Source: Labrenzia sp. PHM005 (GTDB lineage: Bacteria; Pseudomonadota; Alphaproteobacteria; Rhizobiales; Stappiaceae). From it: DNA of 64,000 bases. The DNA is taken from NCBI RefSeq assembly GCF_006517275.1, contig NZ_CP041191.1, forward strand, positions 5,265,001 to 5,329,000, read 5' to 3'. A model generated the notes under the pieces. That model was given only the letters and a program-made list of their open reading frames with translations, searched no databases and was not told the DNA's origin. The translations under genes and the position numbers were made by a program. Below are positions 17,592-25,291 of this stretch, piece after piece (the stretch's first letter is position 1; each line of letters begins with the position of its first letter).

Positions 17592-18401
17592 ATGCCCACT
17601 TACCAGTCTTATGTTCTATGCACGTCGCCGAGGAGCGGCAGCACGCTCTGTTGCCGGCTGCTGAAAGCCTCCGGCATCGCCGGAGATCCGCAATCCTATT
17701 TTCACGAACCATCTGTCAGTTCATGGCAGGCAGATCTCGGAGTGGTGCCGGATCCTTCCCATTCAGACCGGGAAGCCCTGAAGGCTGTTTTTACAACCGC
17801 CCGCCAAAAGGGCACGGCGAATACCGGACTTTTTGGCCTTCGCCTTCAACGGCACAGTTTTGAGTATTTTTTCAAGAAACTCGGTGACTTTCATCCTCAA
17901 TTACCAAGTGATCGCACGCGGTTTGAAGCGGAATTCGGAACCACGCTGTTCATCCATCTAACGCGGCAGAACAAGATCCAGCAGGCAGTATCCTATGTAA
18001 AAGCTCAACAAACGGGGTTGTGGCATCAAGCTCCTGACGGAACTGAGTTGGAACGGCTCTCTGCCCCACAAGATCCGGTCTATGACCCCGGGGCTCTTCG
18101 CAATACCTACGACCAATTCCTGAAATATGATCAGGACTGGAGCGATTGGTTCGCCAAAGAGAAGATCACCCCGTACCGTGTGACTTACGATCAACTGTCT
18201 GCAGATCCTCAAGACTCGTTGCGGGATATTTTAGGGGCACTTGGCAAAGACCCGGCCGCCGCAGAAGGTGTTGATCCGGGGATAGCAAAACTGGCTGACG
18301 CGACAAACCTTGATTGGGCGAACCGGTTGCGTAAGCAACTGGACCAGAACCATCTTCGGCGAACCAGGACAGGCGCCTTTGAACAACAGGAACTGGGTTA
18401 G
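17592..18401 (+). CDS. Stf0 family sulfotransferase
   Basis: A 269-residue PAPS-dependent sulfotransferase of the Stf0 family (founding member: mycobacterial trehalose 2-sulfotransferase). The N-terminal VLCTSPRSGSTLCCRLL is the phosphosulfate-binding loop; HLTRQNKIQQAVSYVKAQ is the 3'-phosphate-binding segment typical of the family. The acceptor is unknown. ATG 17592 is chosen over an upstream TTG because the protein then begins just before the binding loop. The gene ends head-to-head with the homospermidine synthase gene: the two stop codons share bases at 18398-18401. Confidence 0.87.
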   Translation: MPTYQSYVLCTSPRSGSTLCCRLLKASGIAGDPQSYFHEPSVSSWQADLGVVPDPSHSDREALKAVFTTARQKGTANTGLFGLRLQRHSFEYFFKKLGDFHPQLPSDRTRFEAEFGTTLFIHLTRQNKIQQAVSYVKAQQTGLWHQAPDGTELERLSAPQDPVYDPGALRNTYDQFLKYDQDWSDWFAKEKITPYRVTYDQLSADPQDSLRDILGALGKDPAAAEGVDPGIAKLADATNLDWANRLRKQLDQNHLRRTRTGAFEQQELG

Positions 18402-20599
18402 CGGACCAAAACATTCTTGAACTGCCAGGGGTCATTCTCGTCCAGATCTTCGGGGAAGAAGCCCGGACGGCCCTCCAGTGGTGTCCAATCGGTGTAATAG
18501 CCCTTCACCGGACCAAGATAAGGCTTCTGGATTTCCAGGCAGCGCTTGTAGTCCATCTCATCGGTTTCCACGATCCCGGCCTCCGGATTTTCCAGCGCCC
18601 AGACCATACCAGCAATCACTGCCGAACTGACTTGAAGACCTGTCGCATTCTGGTTGGGTGCCAATTTGCGGGTTTCCCCGATCGAGAGCTGCGAACCATA
18701 CCAATAGGCGTTCTTCTTGTGACCGTAGAGCAGCACTCCAAGCTCATCGGTGCCGTCCAGGATCTCTTTTTCTTCCAAGACATGCAGCGTATCTTGAACC
18801 TTTCCGGCCGCACCGAACAGCTCGTGCAAGGACAGAACCGCATCATTGGCCGGATGATAAGCGTAGTGGCAGGTTGGCCGGAATTTCAGCTTTTTACCGT
18901 CATCCAGTGTGAAATAGTCCGCGATCGAGATCGCTTCATTGTGAGTTACCAGATAGCCGAATTGTGGACCTGATGTCGGGCACCATGTGCGCACGCGGGT
19001 GTTGGCCCCGGCTTGCTCCAGATAGATTGACGCACGGCAGCCTTTGTCATGTTCTTTCGCGTTTTTGGGTTTCCAGGTTTCATGTGTCCCCCAGCCAAGT
19101 TCTGCTGGCTGAAATCCTTCAGACAGAAACCCTTCAACAGACCAGGTGTTCCAGAATGTGCCCTGCGGTTTTGGCTTCTTCGCCCGCTGAGTGTCCCGCT
19201 CGGCAATGTGGATGCCTTTGACACCGGTCTTGCGCATTAGCTTGGCCCAGCCTTTGCGGTTCTTCGGCTCCTTGACCTTCACACCTGTTTCGGTAGCAAC
19301 GTCAATCAGGGCCTGCTTGACGAACCAGGACACCATGCCGGGATTGGCTCCGCAGCAGGAAACGGCCGTTGTTCCGCCCGGGTTCTTTTTCTTTTCCCGG
19401 CGCACGGTTTCGCGAAGCGCGTAATTGGTCCGCTCAGCAGCTTTCGCGGTTTCATCGAAATAGAAGCCGAGCCAGGGTTCAACAACCGTGTCGATGTAAA
19501 GAACACCAAGCTTGCGGCAGAGTTTCATGAGATCAAGCGAAGACGTGTCAACCGACAGGTTGACCACAAACCCCTGCCCCTCCCCTTCGGTCAGCAGAGG
19601 TGTCAGGATTTCTTTGTAATTGTCGGCAGTCAACGCAATCTTTTGGAACTTGTAGCCTTTGTCCGTCACCATTTTCGCATCGGTGTCCACCGGGTCGATC
19701 ACGGTGACGCGGCTCTTGTCGAAAGCAAAATGCCGCTCGATAAGCGGCAATGTACCCTTGCCGATGGATCCAAGGCCGATCATCACCAGCGGCCCGGTGA
19801 TCGTTCCGTGGACCGGCCATTTCTTCGCAGCAGTCGTGCGCCGTGGCGCTGCCTTGCGGGCCGGCGCCTTACGCGCTGGGGTTTTGGCAGCTGTAGCTGG
19901 TCTTGCCTCAGCGGGTTTCGCTGCAGGTTTGCGCGCCGCGGGTTTCCTGGCAGCCGGCGTTTTAGCTGCAGCCGCTTTGCTGGCAGATGCTTTTGTGGCT
20001 GCTGGTTTTTGTGCCACCGGCTTGGTTGCCGGTGCTTTCGAGGCCGCTGCTTTCGTACTTCGCGCTGAGGCCGAAGCAACTCGCGGCGTGCGCGGTTTTC
20101 TGGCGGCTGGTTTAGCGGCGGCTATTTTTGCAGCAGCCGCCATTGCCGCGGGCGCCTTTGAAGCGCTCGCGGTAGCAGACGGACTTGCCGCTGGTTTTGG
20201 AGCGGCAGCTCTGCGCCGCGTCGCTGGCTTGGCAGTCGGTGCTTTTTCCGCTGGTTTCGCTTCTACCGGATTTGCAGCTGTCCGGGATGACGGCCTCCGT
20301 CCCGGTGCCTTGGCTGTTGGCGCTTTCGCTGCAGCCGGCTTAGCGGCCGCGGCCTTTGCAGGTGAACGCGCTGGCGTTTTGGCGGTTGCAGCCCCGGACC
20401 GGGTCGTTCTGGGAGACTTGGCTGTTGCACGCGTTGTGGTTGGTTTAGCAGTTTCCGGTTTTACGGCAGCTGGCTTGGTTGCTGGAGTTTTGGACGCTGC
20501 GGCCGATTTTGATGCTGCGGGCTTGCGCCGTGTTGCCGGTTTGCGGGCCGGTTTTGCAGCCTCTTGTTTCGGCGTATCGCCATTGTTCTCGTCGGTCAT
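18398..20599 (-). CDS. hss: Homospermidine synthase with histone-H1-like N-terminal tail
   Basis: Makes homospermidine from two putrescine (or spermidine plus putrescine) using NAD. The catalytic part begins near residue 261 with a Rossmann GLGSIG motif and runs about 473 residues, the normal length for bacterial Hss. Matching segments include TVVEPWLGFY, CCGANPGMVSWF and ACHYAYHPANDA-like CHYAYHPANDAVLSLHE. Preceding it are about 260 residues of almost pure Ala/Lys/Pro/Arg/Thr/Ser, in KPAA, AAKTPA and RKPAA-type repeats, like the tails of histone H1 and bacterial AlgP/Hc proteins. The ATG at 20599 follows GGAG by 9 bases. No plausible internal start precedes the catalytic domain, so the tail is probably translated. 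Ornithine decarboxylase lies upstream behind a terminator. Confidence 0.9.
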   Translation of the reverse strand: MTDENNGDTPKQEAAKPARKPATRRKPAASKSAAASKTPATKPAAVKPETAKPTTTRATAKSPRTTRSGAATAKTPARSPAKAAAAKPAAAKAPTAKAPGRRPSSRTAANPVEAKPAEKAPTAKPATRRRAAAPKPAASPSATASASKAPAAMAAAAKIAAAKPAARKPRTPRVASASARSTKAAASKAPATKPVAQKPAATKASASKAAAAKTPAARKPAARKPAAKPAEARPATAAKTPARKAPARKAAPRRTTAAKKWPVHGTITGPLVMIGLGSIGKGTLPLIERHFAFDKSRVTVIDPVDTDAKMVTDKGYKFQKIALTADNYKEILTPLLTEGEGQGFVVNLSVDTSSLDLMKLCRKLGVLYIDTVVEPWLGFYFDETAKAAERTNYALRETVRREKKKNPGGTTAVSCCGANPGMVSWFVKQALIDVATETGVKVKEPKNRKGWAKLMRKTGVKGIHIAERDTQRAKKPKPQGTFWNTWSVEGFLSEGFQPAELGWGTHETWKPKNAKEHDKGCRASIYLEQAGANTRVRTWCPTSGPQFGYLVTHNEAISIADYFTLDDGKKLKFRPTCHYAYHPANDAVLSLHELFGAAGKVQDTLHVLEEKEILDGTDELGVLLYGHKKNAYWYGSQLSIGETRKLAPNQNATGLQVSSAVIAGMVWALENPEAGIVETDEMDYKRCLEIQKPYLGPVKGYYTDWTPLEGRPGFFPEDLDENDPWQFKNVLVR

Positions 20600-20732
20600 T
20601 TCCAAAACTCCGAATTTATATGATCCGCCCGGCACTTGAACGCGGTCCGGTTGTCAATTCTCCCAAAGTCAAAAGCGCACTCAATGCGCATTTCTAGACA
20701 TGCCGCGTTTTTTGCCAGAGCGCAAGCATATC

Positions 20733-20765
20733 CAAAAAAAGAGCGGCGGGACAAACCGCCGCTCT
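20733..20765 (-). terminator. Intrinsic terminator of ornithine decarboxylase
   Basis: On the minus strand GAGCGGCGG pairs with CCGCCGCTC across a six-base loop and is followed by seven T. It separates the decarboxylase from hss, so hss needs its own promoter. Confidence 0.88.
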
Positions 20766-20798
20766 CTCAGAACAGGAAATGTAAACTATTTGGCTTTG

Positions 20799-21929
20799 TC
20801 AGATGACGTAGGATGCCAGCGGTGCAAAGCCGTTGAAGCCGACCGACGAATATGTGGTTGTGTAGGCACCACAGGCCTCGATCAGAACCTTGTCACCTAT
20901 CGATAAGCTGACCGGCAACTCATACGGTGTCTTTTCATAAAGCACATCGACACTGTCGCACGTTGGTCCGGCCAGAACGCACGGAGCTGTTCTGTCGCCG
21001 TCCTTTGGTGTTTTGATCGGGTACCGGATCGCCTCATCCATGGTCTCGGCCAGTCCGTGGAACTTGCCAATGTCGAGATAGACCCAACGCACGTTGTCGT
21101 CTTCATGCTTCTTGGAGATGAGGACGACTTCTGCTTCGATCAGCCCCGCATTTCCGACCATGCCGCGGCCCGGCTCGATAATCGTAGATGGCAGCTGGTT
21201 GCCGAAATGCTTGGAGAGCGCCTGGAAAATTGCCTCACCATACCGCGGCACGCCCGGAACATCTTTCAGGTAACGGGTCGGGAAACCGCCGCCCATATTG
21301 ACCATTTTTAGCGCGATGCCGCGGAGCGCCATTTCCTTGAAGACATCTGCCGCCATGGCGAGAGCGAAATCCCAGGCTTCGAGATTGGCTTGCTGGGAGC
21401 CGACGTGGAAGGAGACGCCATAGGCTTCAAGCCCGAGCCGGTGGGCGTGTTCAAGGACGTCGGGTGCCATGGCCGGGTCGCAGCCGAATTTTCTGGACAA
21501 TGGCCATTCGGCGCCGATGCCGTCACACAGGACGCGGCAGAAGACTTTGGATCCAGGGGCAACGCGGGCGATTTTTTCAACTTCTTCGACGGCGTCGACC
21601 GCAAAGAGCCGGACGCCAAGCGCAAAGGCACGTGCAATGTCCTTCTCCTTCTTGATCGTATTGCCATAGGAAATGCGCGACGCATCGGCGCCGGTTGCCA
21701 AAACCATTTCCACTTCAGTTGGTGAAGCGCAGTCAAAGGACGAGCCAAGGCTCTCAAGCAGATCCAGAATCTCCGGAGCCGGATTGGCTTTCACCGCATA
21801 ATAGACAGACGTGTCCGGCAAGGCCTTGGCGAAGGTTTCAAAATTCTCCCGCACGATGTCCAAATCGACAACAACACACGGGCCGTCATCGTCACGTCGT
21901 CGCAAAAACTCGCGGATCCGCTCGCTCAT
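20799..21929 (-). CDS. odc: Ornithine (or lysine/ornithine) decarboxylase, fold type III PLP enzyme
   Basis: Makes putrescine from ornithine in the cytosol, feeding the Hss reaction next door. The 376 residues have the alanine-racemase-like barrel: VYYAVKANP with the PLP lysine (Lys47), SFHVGSQ, NMGGGFPTRY, the phosphate-binding EPGRGMVGNAG, and GPTCDSVDVLYE with the catalytic cysteine supplied to the partner subunit. It belongs to the eukaryote-like ODC group rather than the E. coli SpeC/SpeF fold. AAAGGGG lies before the ATG, inside a short GGGGA..TCCCC self-complementary stretch that could mask the site. A long leader precedes it. Lysine cannot be excluded as a substrate. Confidence 0.9.
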   Translation of the reverse strand: MSERIREFLRRRDDDGPCVVVDLDIVRENFETFAKALPDTSVYYAVKANPAPEILDLLESLGSSFDCASPTEVEMVLATGADASRISYGNTIKKEKDIARAFALGVRLFAVDAVEEVEKIARVAPGSKVFCRVLCDGIGAEWPLSRKFGCDPAMAPDVLEHAHRLGLEAYGVSFHVGSQQANLEAWDFALAMAADVFKEMALRGIALKMVNMGGGFPTRYLKDVPGVPRYGEAIFQALSKHFGNQLPSTIIEPGRGMVGNAGLIEAEVVLISKKHEDDNVRWVYLDIGKFHGLAETMDEAIRYPIKTPKDGDRTAPCVLAGPTCDSVDVLYEKTPYELPVSLSIGDKVLIEACGAYTTTYSSVGFNGFAPLASYVI

Positions 21930-22365
21930 GGGGATGTCCCCTTTCCAATTTTGAGCTGCAGCTGCGCATCATTTCAGCTTAAAGCGCGCTGCAGTTTCAC
22001 GTCGCAGGGGCTGCAAAGACAAATACCGGCCGCTCCGGGATGGAACCGGAGAGCGGATTGCGCTTCACAGCGACGGTTGGGCAATGCGCTGCTGACAATC
22101 AGGCGCAAAGCTTTCCCGCGTCGGGAATGCCGTTGATTGGATCGGAAAACCGAACCGCACGTCGGGCAAGGATGTAACAAGTGCCTCTTCTGTTACCCCG
22201 GAGGTTGGACACCCCGGCAGAGACCAAAAGGGCCCTCTTTACGTCGTTGCTTTCAAACCGTCCGGATCGGCTGCCCCGCCCCTTGGCGGTGTTTATTGGC
22301 AGCTACCCCTTAAGAGGCCTCCTTCGAGAAGGGACCCCATGAACGGCCTCGGGCACGTGCGAATT
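21930..22365 (-). promoter_or_regulatory. Long structured 5' leader of ornithine decarboxylase (speF-leader candidate)
   Basis: About 435 bases upstream of the decarboxylase contain no convincing gene but several hairpins on the minus strand. These are CCTTC-TC-GAAGG with an adjoining AAGGAGGCCTCTT near 22313-22332, a GGGCCC-centred palindrome near 22230, and a strong bulged stem at 22030-22056 followed by a U-rich TATTTGTCTTT. A candidate promoter is TTGCGC/TATAGC near 22375-22405. A conserved RNA element called speF (Rfam RF00518) is known upstream of such genes in alphaproteobacteria. Assignment here rests on position and structure, not on a covariance-model match. Confidence 0.5.
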
Positions 22366-22614
22366 TGGGCAGGCGCTATATGATCGAATTTGCTCTTCTG
22401 CGCAAGAGGTTTTTGACCACGCTGCACGAAGTTTTCCAGATGGGTAAACAGCAGCCTTTCCGATGGACATATCAGGTATCTGCCCCGGCAAAGGCGTCGG
22501 CCAATCCTGAACCAAATCCGCTGTACTGTTGCCAGCCTTTCGGAGCGCCTTATGTCTTGAATTTGAACACTTCAGCCGACCGCCGGCTCTCCAATTTCAC
22601 GACGAGGAAACCAC
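22366..22614. other. Divergent promoter region between the ODC leader and yceI
   Basis: About 250 bases that should contain promoters for the decarboxylase leader (minus) and YceI (plus). An open frame on the minus strand (to about 22515) has no ribosome site and unnatural composition. Nothing else was recognised. Confidence 0.5.
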
Positions 22615-23217
22615 ATGAAGAACGCTCCGTCTTGCCTTTTGGCATTCTCAGCTTCAGCCGCTTTCTTCTTGGCTTCCTTTGCAGCCCATGCTGAACCACA
22701 CCGGTATGAGCTCGACCCCGCCCACACCACAATCGCCTTTAAGGTCGATCATTTGGGTTATGCTGACACGCTCGGGTTCTTTTTAACCTTCAATGGTGGC
22801 TTTACCTACGACATGGAGACACAGGAGCTGTCAGACCTGAACGTCACGGTGAGCACTGCAAGTGTCGAAAGCTTTGACAAGGCGCGCGACAATCATCTGC
22901 GCAGCAAGGATTTTCTGAATTCAGAGGCCCATCCGGACATGGTGTTCACCGCTGACGGAGGTGCTGCACTCACGGAAATCTCCGGTACTGTCGCAGGCAC
23001 TTTAACGTTGCTTGGACAAAACCGGCCACTGACCCTGGAGGTGACCCTTAACAAGGCCGCCAAATACCCCTTCGGCCATGGCCGTTTCACCCTTGGCATC
23101 AGCGCCTCGGGCACCGTCAAACGCAGCGACTACGGTATGATGTACGCGGTTGAAAACGGCTTTGTCGGCGATGACGTGGACCTCATCATCGAAACGGAAG
23201 CCATGCGGGTGGAGTAG
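22615..23217 (+). CDS. YceI family periplasmic lipid-binding protein
   Basis: A 200-residue secreted protein with a signal peptide (cleavage near AAHAEPH) and a YceI-like lipocalin fold. In characterised relatives it binds polyprenoids or other amphiphiles in the periplasm. Family segments are YELDPAHTTIAFKVDHLGY at the mature N-terminus, DNHLRSKDFLNSEAHPDMVF in the middle, and FTLGISASGTVKRSDYGM near the C-terminus. GAGGAAA lies before the ATG. It is a single-gene unit; hairpins follow at 23251 and 23325. Confidence 0.9.
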   Translation: MKNAPSCLLAFSASAAFFLASFAAHAEPHRYELDPAHTTIAFKVDHLGYADTLGFFLTFNGGFTYDMETQELSDLNVTVSTASVESFDKARDNHLRSKDFLNSEAHPDMVFTADGGAALTEISGTVAGTLTLLGQNRPLTLEVTLNKAAKYPFGHGRFTLGISASGTVKRSDYGMMYAVENGFVGDDVDLIIETEAMRVE

Positions 23218-23250
23218 CCGAAAACGGTTCGAAAACTTCTGGTAAAATAA

Positions 23251-23282
23251 GAAAAACCAGGGAGCCATAGTCGGCTCCCTGG
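23251..23282 (-). terminator. Hairpin terminator between yceI and the EF-hand gene
   Basis: CCAGGGAGCC pairs with GGCTCCCTGG (23257-23266 with 23273-23282). The T-run is on the minus strand (TTTTTCTTATTTT), so it best serves the EF-hand gene, though the stem may also stop yceI transcripts. A second stem CGTCCGGA/TCCGGACG lies at 23325-23348. Confidence 0.7.
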
Positions 23283-23363
23283 GTCATTCCGGGCCCCGGA
23301 GATTGGTGGGTGAGGCCCGATTAACGTCCGGAGGCGGGCTTCCGGACGCTATTCTCATTAAGC

Positions 23364-24338
23364 TCAACCGCGATTGTGGCCCTTGCCGTGTTTGCCCTTA
23401 TGGCCACGCTTGAAGTCGGACTTGGTGATCACACCATCCTTGTTGCGGTCGGCCCGGTCCAGCATTTTGGTCAGGGCTTGTTCGTGCTCTTCAGCGGTAA
23501 TCGACAGGCTGCCATCGGTATCGGCGCGCTGGAACATGTTGACGATACGCGCGTCATTCACGGCCAGCCACAAAGGCCCGAAGTCATCCAGGGTGAAAGA
23601 CCCGCTGCCGTTGGTGTCGGCCAGAGCAAACAGGTCTGCCCGTTTGGCATCGAAGTCTTCGCGGGTCACCGAGCCGCTGCCGTCCGTGTCAAAGAGGGTC
23701 ATGAACATGCGCGCAGGCCCGCCACGGCCGTGATGTTTGCCGTGTCTGCCGCGTTTTTCGTTGCGCGCTTCTTTTTGCTCTCCTTGTTTGCCAGCTTTCT
23801 GGCCGCGCATTTGATCCTTTTGACCGCGGACGATTTCCACAACACCGTTGTCATCCCGGTCAAGCCGGTTGAACATCCGGTTCGCAACCCGGTCAACCTC
23901 TGCCTGGGTCACCGTGCCATCTCCATCGCGGTCGAGGCGCTGAAATGCCCGGACCATGCCGTCGTTGGAGCGCTCTAAGAATGCAGCCTTGAATTCGTCC
24001 AGGCTGACACTTCCATCACCATTAGTATCGGCAGATGCAAAATCCGCAGTCCGGACTTCGGAAATCTCAGCTTGTGTGATGACGCCATCTTTGTCGGTGT
24101 CGTAACGCTCAAACATGCGCTTGGCCGCACGTTTACCGCCGCGCATACCATAGCCGCCGTCAAAGCCGCCGCGTTTGCCCATATGCGCAAAATTCTGTTC
24201 AGCCATTGCCTGGCCGGTTTGCCCCCCGCCCGCGTTTGCCGCGCCGGACTGGGCGTAAGCAGGCAGGCCAGCGGTCAAAGCAGTGCCGGCAACACTTGCA
24301 GCCAAAGCAGCGATTGCAATCGTCTTGAACGGTTTCAT
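23364..24338 (-). CDS. Secreted protein with eight EF-hand loops
   Basis: A 324-residue exported calcium-binding protein. A signal peptide (cleavage near PAYAQS) precedes EF-hand loops starting at about residues 80, 104, 136, 160, 217, 241, 273 and 297. Examples are DTDKDGVITQAE, DTNGDGSVSLDE and DTDGSGSVTRED. Loop 4 (DRDDNGVVEIVR) lacks the acidic residue at position 12 and loop 7 has Leu in place of the central Gly, so six loops look fully competent. A very basic linker (about 172-207, GRHGKHHGRGG) divides the halves, and the C-terminus is Lys/His/Gly-rich. ATG 24338 has AAGGAG 9 bases upstream. It is transcribed away from a two-component system, which may control it. Confidence 0.88.
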   Translation of the reverse strand: MKPFKTIAIAALAASVAGTALTAGLPAYAQSGAANAGGGQTGQAMAEQNFAHMGKRGGFDGGYGMRGGKRAAKRMFERYDTDKDGVITQAEISEVRTADFASADTNGDGSVSLDEFKAAFLERSNDGMVRAFQRLDRDGDGTVTQAEVDRVANRMFNRLDRDDNGVVEIVRGQKDQMRGQKAGKQGEQKEARNEKRGRHGKHHGRGGPARMFMTLFDTDGSGSVTREDFDAKRADLFALADTNGSGSFTLDDFGPLWLAVNDARIVNMFQRADTDGSLSITAEEHEQALTKMLDRADRNKDGVITKSDFKRGHKGKHGKGHNRG

Positions 24339-24384
24339 TCCAACAACTCCTTGGTTCGTTGATGAGCTGAAGGTAGGTGGCAAT

Positions 24385-24425
24385 TGTCGCAAGAATACCG
24401 GCAGATTTAGCCTCAAGTGTCGCAA
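24385..24425. promoter_or_regulatory. Direct repeat in the EF-hand/two-component intergenic region
   Basis: TGTCGCAA occurs at 24385-24392 and again at 24418-24425, exactly 33 bases (about three helical turns) apart. OmpR-type regulators bind direct repeats, though usually with 10-11-base spacing, so this is only a candidate site. Confidence 0.3.
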
Positions 24426-24562
24426 TCTGTCCCGGTTTCAGCGGCTGATACAGTCTGTTACAAACTCTGCTCGCGCTGCGGCGGTCTACCCCCTATTTTG
24501 ACCGTAGAAACAAAGTGATCCGTACCGCCAGAATACCTTCAGGCGATCAATTGGAGACTGAC

Positions 24563-25291
24563 GTGAGCGATCCGAGCCCACATATTCTTGTTGTCGACGA
24601 CCACCGCGATATTCGCGAGACGTTGGCGCGGTATCTTGTCAAGAACGGCCTGCGCGCGACCACGGCTGAAAACGCAGCAGCGGCCCGCAAGGCGCTGAAA
24701 GCCGCCTCGGTGGATCTGGTCGTTCTCGACATCATGATGCCGGGCGAGGACGGTTTGTCGTTGTGCCGGCATCTGGTGGAGACCGGTTCCCTTCCGGTTA
24801 TCCTGCTGACCGCCATGGCCGACGACACCGACCGGGTGATCGGATTGGAGATCGGCGCGGATGATTATGTCACCAAGCCTTTTAATCCGCGCGAACTGCT
24901 CGCCCGGATCCGCGCGGTCCTTCGCCGAACGTCGCTGGCGCCCAAGGACCGGGATCCGATCGAGCAGGACCGGTTGCACTTCGAAGGCTGGTCGTTAAAC
25001 GTCACACGCCGCGAATTAACCGACCCGGACGGCATAGCAGTGGCGCTCTCCAGCGGCGAGTTCCAGCTCCTGTGCGCATTTTTGAAGCGGCCCAAAATGG
25101 TCCTCAACCGCGACCAGCTCCTGGACCTGACCTCAGGACGGACACCGCAGGTTTTTGACCGCTCCATCGACAACCAGGTTTCCCGCTTACGCCGTAAGAT
25201 CGAAGCAGATCCGAAAGACCCTAAACTGATCAAGACAGTTTGGGGTGGCGGTTACATGTTCACAGCCGATGTGAAAGATCAGGTGGAATGA
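24563..25291 (+). CDS. OmpR family response regulator
   Basis: A 242-residue DNA-binding regulator. The receiver domain has the acidic pair in VVDDHRD, the phospho-acceptor in VVLDIMMPGEDG (Asp56) and the lysine in TKPFNPRE (Lys105). The C-terminal winged helix has LSSGEFQLLCAFLKRP and DRSIDNQVSRLRRKIE. The start is taken as GTG 24563 because TTGGAG lies 6 bases upstream; an in-frame GTG at 24515 is weaker. The stop overlaps the kinase start by four bases (ATGA), so the two are translationally coupled. It is divergent from the EF-hand gene. Confidence 0.92.
   Translation: MSDPSPHILVVDDHRDIRETLARYLVKNGLRATTAENAAAARKALKAASVDLVVLDIMMPGEDGLSLCRHLVETGSLPVILLTAMADDTDRVIGLEIGADDYVTKPFNPRELLARIRAVLRRTSLAPKDRDPIEQDRLHFEGWSLNVTRRELTDPDGIAVALSSGEFQLLCAFLKRPKMVLNRDQLLDLTSGRTPQVFDRSIDNQVSRLRRKIEADPKDPKLIKTVWGGGYMFTADVKDQVE

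Noticed and set aside
19659..20639. Open frame of 326 codons on the plus strand opposite the Hss tail, rich in Ala, Gly, Val and Phe.
   Set aside because: It mirrors the repetitive GC-rich codons of the tail; no ribosome site, and the encoded sequence is low-complexity. It is a shadow of hss.
22303..22515. 70-codon minus-strand frame upstream of the ornithine decarboxylase leader, considered as a leader peptide.
   Set aside because: It starts with TTG without a ribosome site, its end lies inside a hairpin region, and composition is not protein-like. It is also longer than typical regulatory leader peptides.
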